64,000 nt of DNA from Aquila chrysaetos chrysaetos (taxonomy: Eukaryota > Chordata > Aves > Accipitriformes > Accipitridae): contig NC_044012.1 of NCBI RefSeq assembly GCF_900496995.4, positions 24,466,759 to 24,530,758 on the forward strand. Direction: 5' to 3'. Shown piece by piece: positions 15,686 through 29,800 of this stretch (position 1 is its first letter; every line of letters starts with the position of its first letter). The notes beneath the pieces are model-generated. The model searched no databases. It was not told the origin of the DNA and worked only from the letters and a program-made list of their open reading frames with translations. Both the position numbers and the translations under genes were made by a program.

Positions 15686-17929
15686 CCGGGAGGCCGGCGC
15701 AGCCTATACCCTGGCCCTGACGAAGTTTCGCCGAAGCACAAATGGTGTAGGGTGGGTTGGCTCCCGCCTCACCACCCCCACCGCCCTCCCCCTCCGCGGC
15801 CGCCCCGGGGGGGGGGCGGGCTGGCTGAGGGGCCCCCGGCCTCGGGGGGAGGCCGCGGGAGGGGGACCCGAGGCCGGGCCCTGCTCGAGGCCTAGCGCTT
15901 TGTCGAGGCCCCTGGCGCCTCACCACCATCTCCTCGCGCTTCCCACTCGCCTCCTGTCAGGACTGTCCCGCAGGGGAACTTGGCCTGCCTGACAGGCCCC
16001 TGAGGGCTGGCAGGGGGGGAGCTGCTGCTGGAGAGGAGTCTGGCCCTCCTGGCTGTTAGGAGGTGGTTGGCCTTGGCAGAGGTGGTCTCCAGCCAAAATC
16101 GCCCAGTTGTAGCAGGTGTTGTCTTTGGCTTGTTCGGCCTTACCTGCACCTCTGGAATTTGGGAGCGTTCATTGCGTCTTGGACTCACCAGGCGCCATAG
16201 GGTGGTAGGATGGTGAGGACTCAATGCCACCATCTCTAGGTCTAGGGATAATTACATTACAGACGTTGTAGTTAGGTCTTGGTGTCTTTAACCGCAAGAT
16301 TATTTTAGTGGCTAGCTAGCAGTGTTGTCAAGAGCCAAGCCTGCCACCTTTGCCTTAGTAGCCTTTAGTTTTCTTGGGGAAGGTAAGGATGCTGATGTGG
16401 TTATGGGACTGAAACCCATCGTCCGTAAAGATTAATGTGTTCAATAGCCAGTGAGACTCAAAACGTGTTTTGATGGCTGTGTCTCCAAACAATCAGAAGG
16501 TACATTTAACGATGAAAAAGTCTTCCAAGGTCCAAAAATCCTTAGAGGCCTCTTTAATGTAACTATTCCTTATCTCTACATTTTGTGTCCCTTCTGTGAG
16601 ACTCATAATTGGAAGTTGGCACAGGTTTCATCCCTCGGGGATGGCTTCAAGGGGGAGGCTGAGGATTAAATTGCCATAAAGTTCTCCACTGCTTCTGTGG
16701 AGGTTTCCTGGAAGTCAGGACAGAGGTGGGTGGACACAGCAGTACAGACTGACGTAGGGAGCTGTCCACCGAGGTGTGAGGGCTTTGCTTAAGTGGATAC
16801 TTAAGCCTATATCTAACTTTATGTATTTAAATGATCCAAATACAATCAGCACAACTATATAAATGCTTAAAATTGTGCATTTGCTTAAGTACATTGCTGG
16901 ATCGGTGCCATCTAAGTTTCCTGTGCTGTCAAGCCAACGTGTCATCAGTCACTACATTTCTCCCTAGCATAAATTCAAATGGTTTATATCTTTAATAATG
17001 AGCTTATTATTGTGAATAATTTAGGAATGATAGAACATACAGCTTTTAACAGTGTACAGTACAGACTGAATACTAAAGATAGTATGCTTAAAACAGATAA
17101 TGCATGTTTTTTATTAATAGTTAAGGTATTTAACAAAATATGAGTATACTTTTTATAACCCTGTTAACATTTCTATCTTCAGCATACTTGGAAATGTTAT
17201 TTTATTTATTCTTAAAACGCTCTTATGAATTTGGTAAGTCGTGTGCTTCCCAAATGGACCCCCTTGCTGTGATACCCCTGTGTTGCTAGAATGTGATTTA
17301 TTATTCTGCGGGTCATTAAACAAGCCCATTAATTTTCTTCTGATGGTCTTCATGAGTTACCAGTCATTCTTCCTGGTTTACAGAAGGCACCAGGCTACTT
17401 CACCTCATGCTGGATGGAAGTGTTTTCATTTAACTGTCTATCTGTCACCTATAAATCATATACGTACGCAATACAAAGGGCTGCATTCTCTTCTGTGGTT
17501 ATGCCACTGATAATAATAACAAACATCATTATCGCTAGTTATGCATTTGTATTCCTGATTGTGCTTTGCAGCCTCTGCCTTAGATGAAGTATTATTTAAT
17601 TATTTAATATAATAATAGCAATTTTCACTTACCTTTTCAGAAAAAGATAATCTGGAAGCAGAAGCTATGAATAAAAAGTGATTTTTTCCTTAAATGAAGG
17701 GGAAAACAGCCAGCCACACTGGCATTGCTAGCGACGGGAAAAATTAAGTTTGTAAATGGAATTCAGATGTCGATAGCAGCAAGAATTTACCAATGAAGTT
17801 TTATATTACTGACTGATGACTAATGATTGTGTTTACCACTGAAAAAATTATCATCTGCTAATCCCAAACTTGATTTCTTCCTTCCTTGTAAATGCAATGT
17901 TTCTTACACGTAAGGTAAAAAGCAAGGTT

Positions 17930-17952
17930 AAAAAAAAAAAAAAAAAAAAAAA
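17930..17952 (+). repeat. A(23) homopolymer
   Basis: Uninterrupted A-run in intergenic DNA, with no recognisable retroposon body upstream of it. Confidence 0.95.
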
Positions 17953-20900
17953 GCAAGCCATAAAAATTCACCAGGGTGGTTTTGTCTTTATCCAGTGTAT
18001 GTTCTGCAGATACCAAATTCAAATGAAATTAATGACAGGGAGAATGCAGCTGTTTTAAATCACATCACCATTGGCAACTTATTTTTCATTTTTGCCATGT
18101 CCAGCTGGAACAGAAGGAAAGCCCTCTATTTGGGGAGTGCAGTAGAATGAGAAATTTTTATTTGCTATTGAAATGCATAAATTCATGAGGGTATCAAGAC
18201 AGAATTCTGATATTCTTGCTCCAAAAAGAAAATTCCTATTTCTTTAGGGATAAAAATAATTGTGAAATACATATGTTTTAAAACATGACACACAGGTGGA
18301 CTTTTGGGTTTCATCACGTACCAACTCTGTGTGCATTGGGGGCAGTCTACCAGATCTGTTGAACTACAGGTGTCTACACTGATGATCTGTGGCTGAAAGA
18401 AGCAGGAAACTAACAAGTCTTGAAGTAGAAAGAAGGCAAATACCTGCAAAGACATCAAAATGCTATTTTCCTCAGGGCTCATTCACCCCAGAAAAACAAA
18501 CCATGTTGAGATCAGCGTGCACGAACTAATCTTAAGCATGACAGTCAAACAGTTCCAGCTGTGCCTCTCAACCAAACGAAAGCTCAAGCATTTTCCTAAA
18601 GTAATGTAGGTTTTAGTAAAAAGTTTGATGTAGGAACACTCAGTTGATAAATTGCACGTTCTGAAGATAGTAAGTTGGAATATTGGATTTTGCTTCTGCA
18701 GGTAGCCAGTGTTTTGGACAGTTGCCATGTAAGTTTTTTTGCCAGGGGTCTAAGATTGGAACCACCTGCAGGAAAAAGTGAAAAAGTTTCAACATGCGGT
18801 TTCAGAGTAACAGCAACTCCGTGGAAGGATGTACTTCAGCTCTGAAAGTGGAACAAGATGTAGTAGACTTTTTCTAGTTCTTAAGTATATTAAAAAAATA
18901 GCATGGGGCTGGCCAGAAGAACAAATAAAGGTTTTGAAGAAGCAGAAATTTCCACTAGAATATGTTTGAAGGAAATAAGCTTTGAGAATGCCACTAACAA
19001 TTTGAAAACAAAATTACGTATGTAACCTCTTTTTTTCTTGTGGCAGCTTGGCTGAGTAAGGTACGTCAAGGGAGACAGATGCTTACACAGGAAGGCGTGC
19101 TGGCTGCCCAAAATACCCCAAGATTACTACAGTCAAGTGACATTTTCCCTGATTTTTTTCAGTTTCTTTATTATATGAATTTGTTGCTTTACATACAGGA
19201 CATTTCCCTGTTTTGTGTTGATTACAGAACTTTCTCTCCATTTAATTTATCCCACTGAATTAACACTTAGGTTCAGTTTATATTGTTTGTTATAAATTCA
19301 AAGTTAACTAGTATTCTTTAGATCTGAATGTTTAAAACATCCACATGTTCTATATTTTAACTTACATATAAAGTTTTTAACTTTGTTTTTCATTTTTTTC
19401 AAACAAACATTGAAATAAATGTCTCTAGCTCTTCCTAAAATGCTTTACCCAACCTCCTCATGAAGCAGAAATCAAATGTGTTGTTTTACCTCAAAAGGCT
19501 GGATTTGGGGAATTCTCCATTAAATGTTTTTCCTTAATACTTTGCACAAATGGGTCACTGTGATGCCTGAGGATGCTTATTAATTGGTTCCATGCTCAAT
19601 TTAATTCTCAAATACATTTTAACTCATTTACATTTACAGGGTGTAACATAGAGCATGAATTTCCATTAGTTTATAGCTATAAATTTCTCCCTTCTCTCCA
19701 AAATTTCTCTGTGATAACTAAATGTGTAGCAAATTTCTTCCCATGTCCATGTTTCTGTTGTTTCTGTACAACCTAGTGGATAGTGAAGGATAGAAATGGG
19801 TGACCAGGAGTTACTTAAGCTGTTTTAAACCACATAGCTATCAAATGCGTAAGCCTCAGTCACCACTCGTGTCTTTGAAAAGATTGCTAAAAATCGTTAA
19901 AAACTCTTACATTTCTATTTTTAGGGTGAAAATCTGTCAAGCTGTTTCAATGTGTTGCAGAGAAGTAAGGAATGCATTTTCTTTTTGTTTGGTCACTGAG
20001 GAATCTTTTAAGTCGTCTTTTTTTTCCTTTTTTTTTTTTTTAAACTTTCTTACTTAAATGAGCTATTACAATATCTCATTGATTAACTAGGGGACTTGAT
20101 TAACTCTTGGAGCTATGCACTTGGAGTTACATTTATAAAGATACTCTGAAAAGAAACGGCCCTGTGAACAAAGGATATCCTTAGAGTTCACACTGAAGTT
20201 TTGGGCCCGTTTGGCCAAGAACATGTATCACAATTACAAGCTCTTCTTTGAATGCATATTTGTGCAACAGGGGTAAATACTGAGGTAGACCAAACCTAAA
20301 CATTTCTTTTTTAAGGGCATCAAACATTTGAAGGGCTACTAAAGCATGTTACGGTCCAGCCCATCAGCTAATACAGGTCTCTCTCCTAACTGCGCAACAA
20401 GGTACAGATAAGGAGTGGGGTTCCTTTCCTTAAAAAGCTGCTAAGACAGGGCAATTTTTCCCTAAGAGCTACTAGTACTTGTCCTGAAAGAATGACAGTA
20501 TTATCTGCAAAATATGAGCTAATTACTTAGGCAAATAACCTACCACTGCAGAAGAAACCTACTCAAGGGAGGTCTTAATAAAAATAGAGTTAGAGGCCTC
20601 TCGCCTACAGGACTCTGGGATTTGGCCCAGGATCAAGATATTTCTCTGCAGGAAGCTGTTGTGGCTATAAAAATGTCTGTCTTTTTAATCATTGGGTTTG
20701 TTTGTCTTGTCAAGTCCCAGCTGAGATTTCCCTTTGCAGTTTCTCTAAACATCTGGTTGTTGTCATTTCATTATTATCAACCTTGAAGTAAAAGATTGGG
20801 CTCTCCAAGATTATGCAATTTCTTTAAACATTATGAAATTATTAAAAATAATAAATGTGTGGCATTTTGTACTTGTTTGTACTTCATTTGTTTGTACTTC

Positions 20901-23900
20901 AAGCTGTGTGCTCTCCATAAACATGAGGCTTAGCATATTGCCTCTTAAAAAGAAAAACTGTGATTCCTTCAGATAGTGTGACTGTGGGATTTAACAGAAA
21001 TCTCTATTGTAAGACTTGTGATAAAATTTGTCAAAAAGTTGTCAAAAACATAATTTATTATTACATGCGCAGATATTTAACTCTGCCAGTGGAATTGTCA
21101 TGTAGAGTACTATTTTATATAACAATTAAAGAACAATAATGTGGTTTGCAAATATCAATGAAGTTTGAAGAAGGCTGTCAACATTTGTGTTGCAGATGAT
21201 CACTTTGCCAACTTGCATCAATTAATGCATCGAGACCTGCTTCCATGCTGTTTTAAAATAAATTCACACTAATGCTTTTCAGCCTGCCTCTGAATCCACA
21301 TAAGGTTGGGAACAAATATCCAGATAAATAAACTGAGAAAGGAATTCTGAAAACTTTATTTAAAATGCATTAGACATTTCTAGCTTCCAGGCTAATTCTG
21401 ATAACGTTGGTGTTATTTCAGGAAAAACACCTCTCCACTTCCAAATTTTTCCATTTTTTATAATCCCTTCCCTTTCATAATCCTATAATCCATAATACTT
21501 GATAGTCCTACTTTGCTATTTAATGTGCCTATTCTCTGTTTCACATGTGATGCGGTAGTGAAATAATTTGTTAATATGGATCCATAGTAGACTTCTACAG
21601 AGCTACACATCCTTCCAATTTGTCAGTGAATCATTACATAGCTATTTTTTGATTTTACAGTTTTGTAGGTATCTTTACACCAAACTTAGAGTTGTTTTAT
21701 ATAAGCTATATGCTTAGTTAGGAGGAAAGTGTGAGGCACAACATCAAACTTCTCACTATAACTAAGAAATACATATGTTCTTTTCTACTTCTCCCCTTTT
21801 GATCAAAGTTTTATCATAGAAATAAACTGATGTGCTGTGATTTGTTCTTGATAATTACAGGCTAGTTGTCTCTAAGTTATTTTCAGATTCCAACAAGGTG
21901 TGGAACAATTTTCCAGGGAGCAAAGTGAAGATGAATGGTGTATATTTCCCAGTTTCTTCTTTTGAAGGTAGGCTGTGATTGACTCTTTTTTGTCTTCTGC
22001 AACCTAATTTATCCTCTACAAATTCTCAAAAAATAAATTCTAGTGTCTCCATTGACTCCAAAGTTGTTGTGGATGAGTTGCTTAAACTACAAATTGGGCC
22101 AGTAATTGGCTAGTTCTTATTTTTGGGTACTCAGCATAAAACGTCTGCAGCCAAATTTGCGGAAGGGACAAGTGAGCTGCTTATGTTGGTATAAATAAGC
22201 TATATGCTTGTGCTTTTTTTAAAGTGGGCATTGAAATTTACTAATTGGTTTTGGTCAATGGAGTTATAATTCTCCTCTTTGTCAAGTCAGCACTTGTCAA
22301 ATAAGCTAAATGATGCCACCTAACATAGTGGGTATTGCGCAGATAAATTTAATAGTGTTTATAGAATACTCGTATGGCAAGGTTCCTATACAGCAATTAA
22401 AAAAATTGCATTTTGTGCTTGGTTGGAATGTGTTGGGGTTTTTTTGATAAGCTCGGGATTATGCACTAAATATTAATGGTTAAAAATGTATTAACTACTC
22501 AATGAATTTAATTAAGTGTGTATCTTATGAAAAAATAATGGTGAGTTATTTCACAATGTAGGATTTACAATGCACATTTAAAAGGCAACTGAATTTAATT
22601 TATATCAGCATAAAAGGGGATTGAATTTAATTTATATTGACACTCTTAACTGTAGCTTTTATTAACGAATGCTTGACTTTGCAAAAACAATGGCCTCCTA
22701 ATATTGTTTCCTGATCATAATTCTTTAGCAGGTCTTATTCTGCCCTCATCTCTGTGGTGTGTGAAGGTTTTTGCAGCTGTCCATTGGATGATCTGACTCT
22801 TGCTTGTCATGGGGGACGGGGGGGGGGTTCCCATCCTCTTTAGAGGTGAATGAATTTGTCTCCAGTGGATTGCTCTGTTTTGCTAGGCTTTTTGTTTTGG
22901 GGTTTTATTTTTGTGTTGTGTTTGTTTGGATTTCTTTTCTTTTTTTCCTTTGCTTTAATACTCGCTGCACAATCAAGAGAAGAAAGAAATAACATTGCTC
23001 ATCTAAATGCAATAGTCTTTACTCAAGCAACATTCTCTGTGATGTTTTTGCCTGAGGTTTGCAAGATTTTGCCTGTTTTGTAAAGATTCATTTAAATTGA
23101 CACAATGTTTTCATAAACATTAAAAGGATAAACCCCTGGTATTAAACTGTCTACCAAGACAAACACACAAGAGGGAATTCTTAGTTGCTGTACTCTTTGA
23201 CAATGACATTTAGATTTTTTTTCTCATATTCTTGTTTTAGAGAGAGAGTTGAGATGTTGTTTGTATTAGTTATATGACTAGAAGGAAAATATTAGTGCAA
23301 TGTAAAGGTTCTGATCCTAGTCCTGAAGACATTTTGCACTTTATGTGATTGCAGGACAAATTATACAAACAAAACACATAACTTCTGGTTGCTTAATTCT
23401 GTAAACAAGTTACTGAGTTCAAAAAGTCATCAGTAGTAAGGTAGACAGAAAGGTTGACAGATGGCCAGTTTGAAACTTGTCCAGGGCAGTGAAGAAAAGA
23501 AATAATTTCTAACTCAGACTGTAGCTATTTCACATCATTTTAGATGAACTTTCTGATATATATGCCTAATCCAGTTTATAATGATGAATAATTATAACTC
23601 ATTCTTTTTATAGTGCTTTTGTACAAGGACTCCCAATAAAAGATGAGGGACCCAATATTCCACATGTTATGCATATGTAATATACAGGACATCCATTAAA
23701 CTAGAGAGCTTACAGTTTATTTTTCCATTCTACTTGTAATTGAAAGAATTGGCGTAATTGTTGGTAGATCCTGTGTAGAATCTAAAGATTGAAAATAAAG
23801 AATTTTCACATTATATCCACCTTGGAAGAATCTGAATTAAACATCTGAAAAACAGTACATCAAAATATGAGGACATGCACCATGCTTTATCAGCTGAGAA

Positions 23901-25615
23901 TGAACTATACAAAATCTCACAAATAATAAAAGAGCATTTGAAATCCTGGCCTTAATATCGGGACTCATTCCATATTGCTCATGAAACATAATGAAAATGT
24001 AATGAAAAGTCAGGATGGGACAGGTATTGTGTAGTCCTGTGTTTCCAGACTTGCTTTGAGAAGAAAACTGAGTTTTCTGTCCCATGCAGCACTTAATGAA
24101 TGGCATGCAGAATAAGGAGTGAGGCTTTTGGGCAATCCTTGGTATGTGAAGCAACGGACTAGCTAAACCATCTAGTCAGATTGTTTTGAACCAAATCAGA
24201 ATTTACCTCAAGCATAACTTGGAGTTTGGATGCCATGAGAAGGTCCGGGCCAGAAACAAGTGTCTTTGGCCCTATCTACACATTCTTTTTGTGCTGCTAT
24301 AAATATGATGATATATTATAACCATCTTTCAAGACAAGGCATGCCGATGTGTCGATAAAAATATTCTACTTTGATAAAGTATGTTTGCAAATCTCAATTA
24401 TGACACTTCAGTGAGATTAATTTCTAGATGCAGGATACACAAATCAGGCCTGCACTTGCTGAAAGCGTTGCAGGAATCTGAGCTGCAACACAGGGTGTCA
24501 CAGTAGTAAGAGCTGTATAGAAACTGGAGAAAGGTGGTGCAGTGTAAGTTAGGCAGTGAAGGACTAGAGGAAAGTATTTGTGGCTGCTAGTGTGGGTTTG
24601 TTTTTAACACAGTCCTATTTCACTCAATGAGTTTTATCTCGTGAGCTGTTTGTAACGTTTTCACCAGGCTGTTCCTGATTGCCCCCCTTGGCACGCACTT
24701 CTTTTAATCTCTAGTGTCTCTTCTGCAACTTGCCAGCTTCAGGCTGCCTCCAAGGCTGTTCCAAAGCCTCCGGGTGTGTACAAACTCATCTTGGCCTTTC
24801 GCTGGTTTTGTGTTTGTGATAGACCCATCCCGAGGTGTGCAGCAGATCCCTCTGCCTCCACAGTGGCATGAGATGTGAGCCAAGAGCACTAATGATTTAG
24901 TATAATGTGGTTATCATCCTGAGCAATAATATGTTCCCTGCTGGATCAGATAATTTATACAGAAGTAAACTACTGCCTGATCAGTTTGCACATTTTTGTG
25001 TTGATTGTATTATGTGTTTGCCCTGCTCTCTGGCTGTATTACTCCTTGCACAGGACTTCAGTGGATGTGTGGACTGGCCTGACTGTCCTCCTGCTGACTT
25101 CGAGAGCTAGAACTCCTGGTGATTTTGATGGAAGCAGAAATAGGTCATTGTTGAGAATGACTGAATTCCCACCCACTCTGCCTAAAATTAAGGTCATAGA
25201 TCTTGTAATTGAAGTGATGTTTGTGAACTCCTGTTCATCCTTGGAGTCCCTTTGATATCAGTGGGGTTCTTCAGGAGCACACTGGTCTGAAAAGACAGGT
25301 CTGATTCCTTGAGGTGGATCTTCAGTTAGTGTTTCATGGTATCTCCTGAGAACATAGTCTCTCAAGTTCATGAAATAAATTACTCACATTTTTTAATAGC
25401 AGCTTAAAAAAAACACTGAATCAAGCTTATGTGTAGTAAAGTAGTGTTTTAAAATGAAAAGTTAAGGAGGGAAGGAACTGTTGGACAGACAAGGCTATAT
25501 CTGAGGAGGAAGAGACTGGAAAGAGTGATAGATACGCAAGGAACTCTTAATGAAAGATGAACAGTCCAATGGACACTAAGGATTTGTGGGCAAAAATAAT
25601 AAAAATACCTTCCCG

Positions 25616-25630
25616 CCCCCCCCCCCCCCC
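25616..25630 (+). repeat. C(15) homopolymer
   Basis: Isolated C-run in an AT-rich context, about 1.1 kb upstream of the SELENBP1 promoter. Confidence 0.95.
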
Positions 25631-26739
25631 AAATTATCTTCTTTCTGAATCAGTTAGCAGAAGTAAGCCCATCAAATGAAATGAGAGAGACATGATTTGG
25701 ATGGTCCATCGCACAGTTCAAATACCTAACTGCAGCTGTGGAGTATTGAAAACAAAATCTAGAGAAAATGATTTTTGAGCAATAATTTGTTTGCACAAAA
25801 TATTTAGCTAGCAGTCTGAAGCAGTAAACAAGTTAACAGACTGCATTTGTCTAATTCGTGATCAGGAAAAAAAGGCTCAGTTCACTAAATAAATTAAATA
25901 AATTGTTAGTTATAGGTCATTTATCAGCTCTCTGACATTCTCTTGGCTTAATGGAGGGAATTGCTTAAATAGTTCTAGTGTTTCAGCACTGTTTAGTGTT
26001 TCTGCTGATACTGGTGGCTTATGTAAAAGGCAGAGAAGAAGTGGGACAGGGTTGTAAAATGCAGTATCCTCTCTTGAGAAGGTTTTGGAAGTGACAGAGG
26101 TAATGTTGCCTGGGAAAAAGTATTGTCCTTTAAAAAAATCAGTGGGAAATAATAGACTAATTCTTATTAGGGACAGTCTAGCAGAATCCCAGATGGAATA
26201 AAGAGTGAAATCCAGATTTTCCAATACTCTGGGGCAGCTGTCACTCTTGAAAGAATCTTCTTTAAGAAGTAATTCTGTGAAGTTTTCAGCAGGCAAGTTG
26301 TCTTTTTGTAGCTGCCTTGTTTAAGGGACTGAAGGGCCATGAAATGTTAAAAACATTGCTGCCTGCCAAACCAGACACAGTTGAGAGCCGTGATCCGGTC
26401 TGGCATGCATTGACTCCTGGAGAACTTGAAACATTGCCCAAAATCAAGAGTTTTAAAGCACAACTGTTTCCCCCTTTGCTGTTAGAAAGCATGCAGGCTC
26501 TCTCTGCATGAGAGCGGTTACTTGGGTACAAAATACCCAGATAAACATATCTGGAATATAAACAGGAGCAGGTGGAAAGTGCAGCAGCGTCAGAGCTGGG
26601 TGCAGCAGAGGTCGGGGGCTCAAGTAGAGCTTTGAAAGCTTCCTCTACTCTTTCCTGGGAAGTAGAAGCTAAATTTCTGTCCCGGTCCTCCTGCACTCCC
26701 AGCTGCGCTGGATCCTCCCCTTGGCAGTTTCTGTCCCTA

Positions 26740-26866
26740 GTTCTGCCCGCCCCTTCACTCTTGTATATATGACCCTCTCGGACTAACTTTTGCTTCACAA
26801 AAATCCAGTCCAGGCAGCTGTAATTCCTCTTGCGTGCACCCAGCAGCCCTGAACGTCTGATCTGAC
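26740..26866 (+). promoter_or_regulatory. SELENBP1: SELENBP1 core promoter and 5' UTR
   Basis: A TATA-like TATATATG lies at 26764-26771 with a GC box (CCCGCCCC, 26746-26753) just upstream. Transcription is expected to start near 26795-26800, giving a 5' UTR of about 70 bp before the ATG at 26867. The block from 'tcctccccttggcag' through the TATA box to 'accctctcgga' matches the region upstream of the second SELENBP1-like gene (48540-48606), so the promoter was duplicated together with the gene. Confidence 0.75.
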
Positions 26867-29800
26867 ATGGGTAAGAGATCCAGATTGTGGATCCAGCCGG
26901 GTTCTGCTGCTTTTGGGTACAGTTCTGCACTGTGAAACTTGTAAGCAGGGCCAGTGGGTTCGTTAGCGTGGTGGACTGTTAAGGAGAGGCGCGGGGCTGA
27001 AGTTCACCATTTCCTCAGGCTATTAAAAGGTTTACTTCTTCAAGCTATTGAAAACCCTGTGGTTTTAAATAAGTAGCTTTAATGCTACCAGTAAATGTCT
27101 TTTATGCTATCATTAAATGTCTCTTTTAGTACCCTGGCATGTAGAAACTGAAATAAGCATTTGGACTTGCTGCTCTGGTTGATTGTGAACATGAATGACG
27201 CTTAGGAAGATTGCCAGGAAACTGAGGACCAGAATTTAACTTTTTGCTTACGTTTTTGTGAACAGAGCATATAATTTTTACGGACTTTCATTTTTGGACA
27301 CATGGACAGGAAATAGAGGGAGGGGACTAAAACAGATGAAAGCTTTTGTGTGTGTGAATGTATTCTTGTAGAATTTGCAAGGGGGACACTGTTACATTGT
27401 GATTTCACAAAACAGGGTAAGATTGTAGACCTTAGTAAAAAAAGCCCTAATTACACAGACAAAAACAAGGATTCTGACTCAGCAGAAGTGTCATGCCTGG
27501 TTTATCTGCCTAGGGTGAATATGTATCTTTTTGTGCTTTTGCAAGTACTAATAGTACAAAGTAAATGATACTTGTTTTGCTTTGCTTTCTAACAAACTAT
27601 AAGTTTCATTTTGTAACCTGGGATAATGACAGTTTTGTCTAAATGGTTACGGCAGTCTTTAAGAAGTCTCTAGGCAGTGTGTAAAGAGTAAGTTAAATAC
27701 TGCACCTTAAAGCTTAAAGTACCATGATGGTGATTGATCGGTCACAAGGTTTGGAAAAGTATGCTCTTGGCAGTGTAGAAGATCAAGTCTTGGACTGCTC
27801 TTCAAAAATTTAACAGATCATTAAAGTCTGCTTGCATAATTTGTTACTTGGAAAAAGACTTGTATTCCAGAAAGAATGTGCTGTTTTTGTCTCTGTTGTT
27901 CTCTAAGGCCTATGTCTTGTCATGTATATAGTATAGCTGATACACTAATTTTTTTTTTCCCATTTGTGTGTTTATTTCAGCAGTTTAGCACAATCATACC
28001 ATGAACCAGGTTTGCCTACCTTCATTTTTTTAATATGTCAGTGTTTAACCCATGCACACACCTTAACTTCAGAGAACTTTCTGTTTACTCAGGCTCTGCA
28101 AGAAGCCCAGTTTGGCCCAGACTTATTCCACCTAACTTTAAGTTCTCAACAGAGGTGGCTAATTTGTTGCCACGTTTCTCCTAAAGTCCCTCGATAGACT
28201 AAAGAGTCTTAGGCACCTTCATGGTTTGTCTTAAGTGGGCTGAAGAACTCTGCTGCCATAAAATAGTGCAAATAAAAAGACAAAGTCTTTCCTGCTCCTG
28301 TCCTTTATTTCATGCTGTTAAACACAAACTATCAAAGAATGCCTCTTTGTGTTAATAGTTACTGAATACTATGAAACTATGCTTTATCAGGTGGGATAGT
28401 TTTCTACAATGCTATTACCTGTTGTTGGAAATCTATAAACCTCATTACACAGACTACTAGTGACTCCCAGGTTAATCTGAGTATAGTTTGCTCGTGCTGC
28501 AGCTTCCTCAGAGGCTTTGCATATCACTTCAAAATTTTTAACTCACTGATTAGGTAAGTATAAATGGATTAGCCTTTTTTTTTTTTTTTTTTTTCCCCCC
28601 CAAAAAGCTACTTTCAGAAGTTTTTCATAAAACAATCTCCTAAGTCTTGCTTTTATAATGTTTTGTGGTATTTGTTGTCCTTTGGGATGATCTGTATTTC
28701 CCAATATTTCTTTGCCCTGAGGAGCTCAGCATTTCTGAGGACTTTACAGCCCTTGAAAAGGTGGAGAGGCATCTTTATCACCTGCCTGAGAAAGGAAGTG
28801 CTTGTCTTCAGGGTTGCAAAGCAACACGGTGACTTGGCTCACCCAGTACCAGGGTCCAATGAACCCAGAGATGTCTGGACTGTTTTTCTATGCTGTGACT
28901 GCTAGACTGACAGATCCTGTTGTCATTCTTTGACCTTGCACAGTATGTGATTTTTACCTGGCACTGTGGTACAACTTGGTGCCCCCAAAAATGAGGGAAA
29001 TGAAACGTTTTATTCTTCAGTACCACCCGAAAGAGTGTGGTGTCTTTGCACCATCAGAGAAGCTCTTAACATTTATGACATTGAGAACTGCCTCCTTTCT
29101 GTCTAAAACTTACTGAGTGGATGGAAAGCTGCAGGGAGTCCCTCATTATGCTTTATGTGGGAAATGATGGCTTACGTATTTTTAGCTGTTGTAAGCATGG
29201 CAAAATATCCCCAAACCTTGTTGTTGGTTTGCATGGAGTTTTCCAGAGTGGCCTGTGGATCATTGTTGGTGGCTCACCAAGGATTGGACAGTTGTCTTTG
29301 GTTTACTGTCCCTCCTGTTCTCCAAAAAGAGGAACAGAACAGATGGAAAGACATGAAAAAATACAGAGCAAAAGGAAACTAGACTGGATTCTTCAATTCC
29401 CTTTGCTCTCCACAAGAAAGAATTGCTGTAGACAGCGGTAACGAAAGGAACAGTGATATTTTTATCAGCTCTTGGTGTGTATATACAAATAACTGCATAG
29501 GAGTAAGGAGGAATTGGGCTTATTCTAACTTCATTTGTGAAAAAATAAAAAATGTACAATGAAGCAGTTAAAGCTAAATGCATATGTTCTTCCCGTGAGC
29601 CATTGGCGGTAGATCAATGTTCTTTGATTTAGAAAGACAAGGAAGGTGGACTTTGTGGATGGGAAGCTACCCATAAGAGAATTTGCCTGTGAGGGTGTAA
29701 CATACACTGCAGAAAAAAAATCTCAGTGCTTTTGTCCTCGCTGGAGTTTGCAAACCACATGTGTGTGATGGAGTGTCCTGCTTCCTGGTACTCAAAACAC

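Larger units (their letters stand above)
14540..15930. promoter_or_regulatory. POGZ: CpG island, promoter of POGZ
   Basis: GC content and CpG frequency rise sharply between about 14.5 and 15.9 kb, with GCC/CGG triplet runs, GC boxes and C homopolymers. It covers the POGZ first exon on the minus strand. Long open frames on both strands here (up to 390 codons) are low-complexity Pro/Gly/Arg/Ser frames caused by base composition. Whether it also drives a plus-strand transcript is not visible. Confidence 0.85.
15931..26740. other. Intergenic region between POGZ and SELENBP1
   Basis: This is 10.8 kb of mostly AT-rich sequence. I found no exon with recognisable protein similarity; open frames are short and unsupported. 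PSMB4, which lies between these genes in human, is not seen here. Small direct repeats occur (for example 'tttgtacttc' around 20870-20900 and 'tgaatttaatttatat' near 22587 and 22622). Confidence 0.6.

Noticed and set aside
14548..15720. 390-codon plus-strand open frame and overlapping long frames on both strands in the CpG island
   Set aside because: Low-complexity Pro/Gly/Arg/Ser frames produced by GC-rich sequence and C homopolymers; every frame is open for the same compositional reason and no domain is visible.
26286..26930. 214-codon minus-strand open frame over the SELENBP1 promoter
   Set aside because: No known family, overlaps the promoter and first exon of SELENBP1 on the other strand, and no splice or promoter support.
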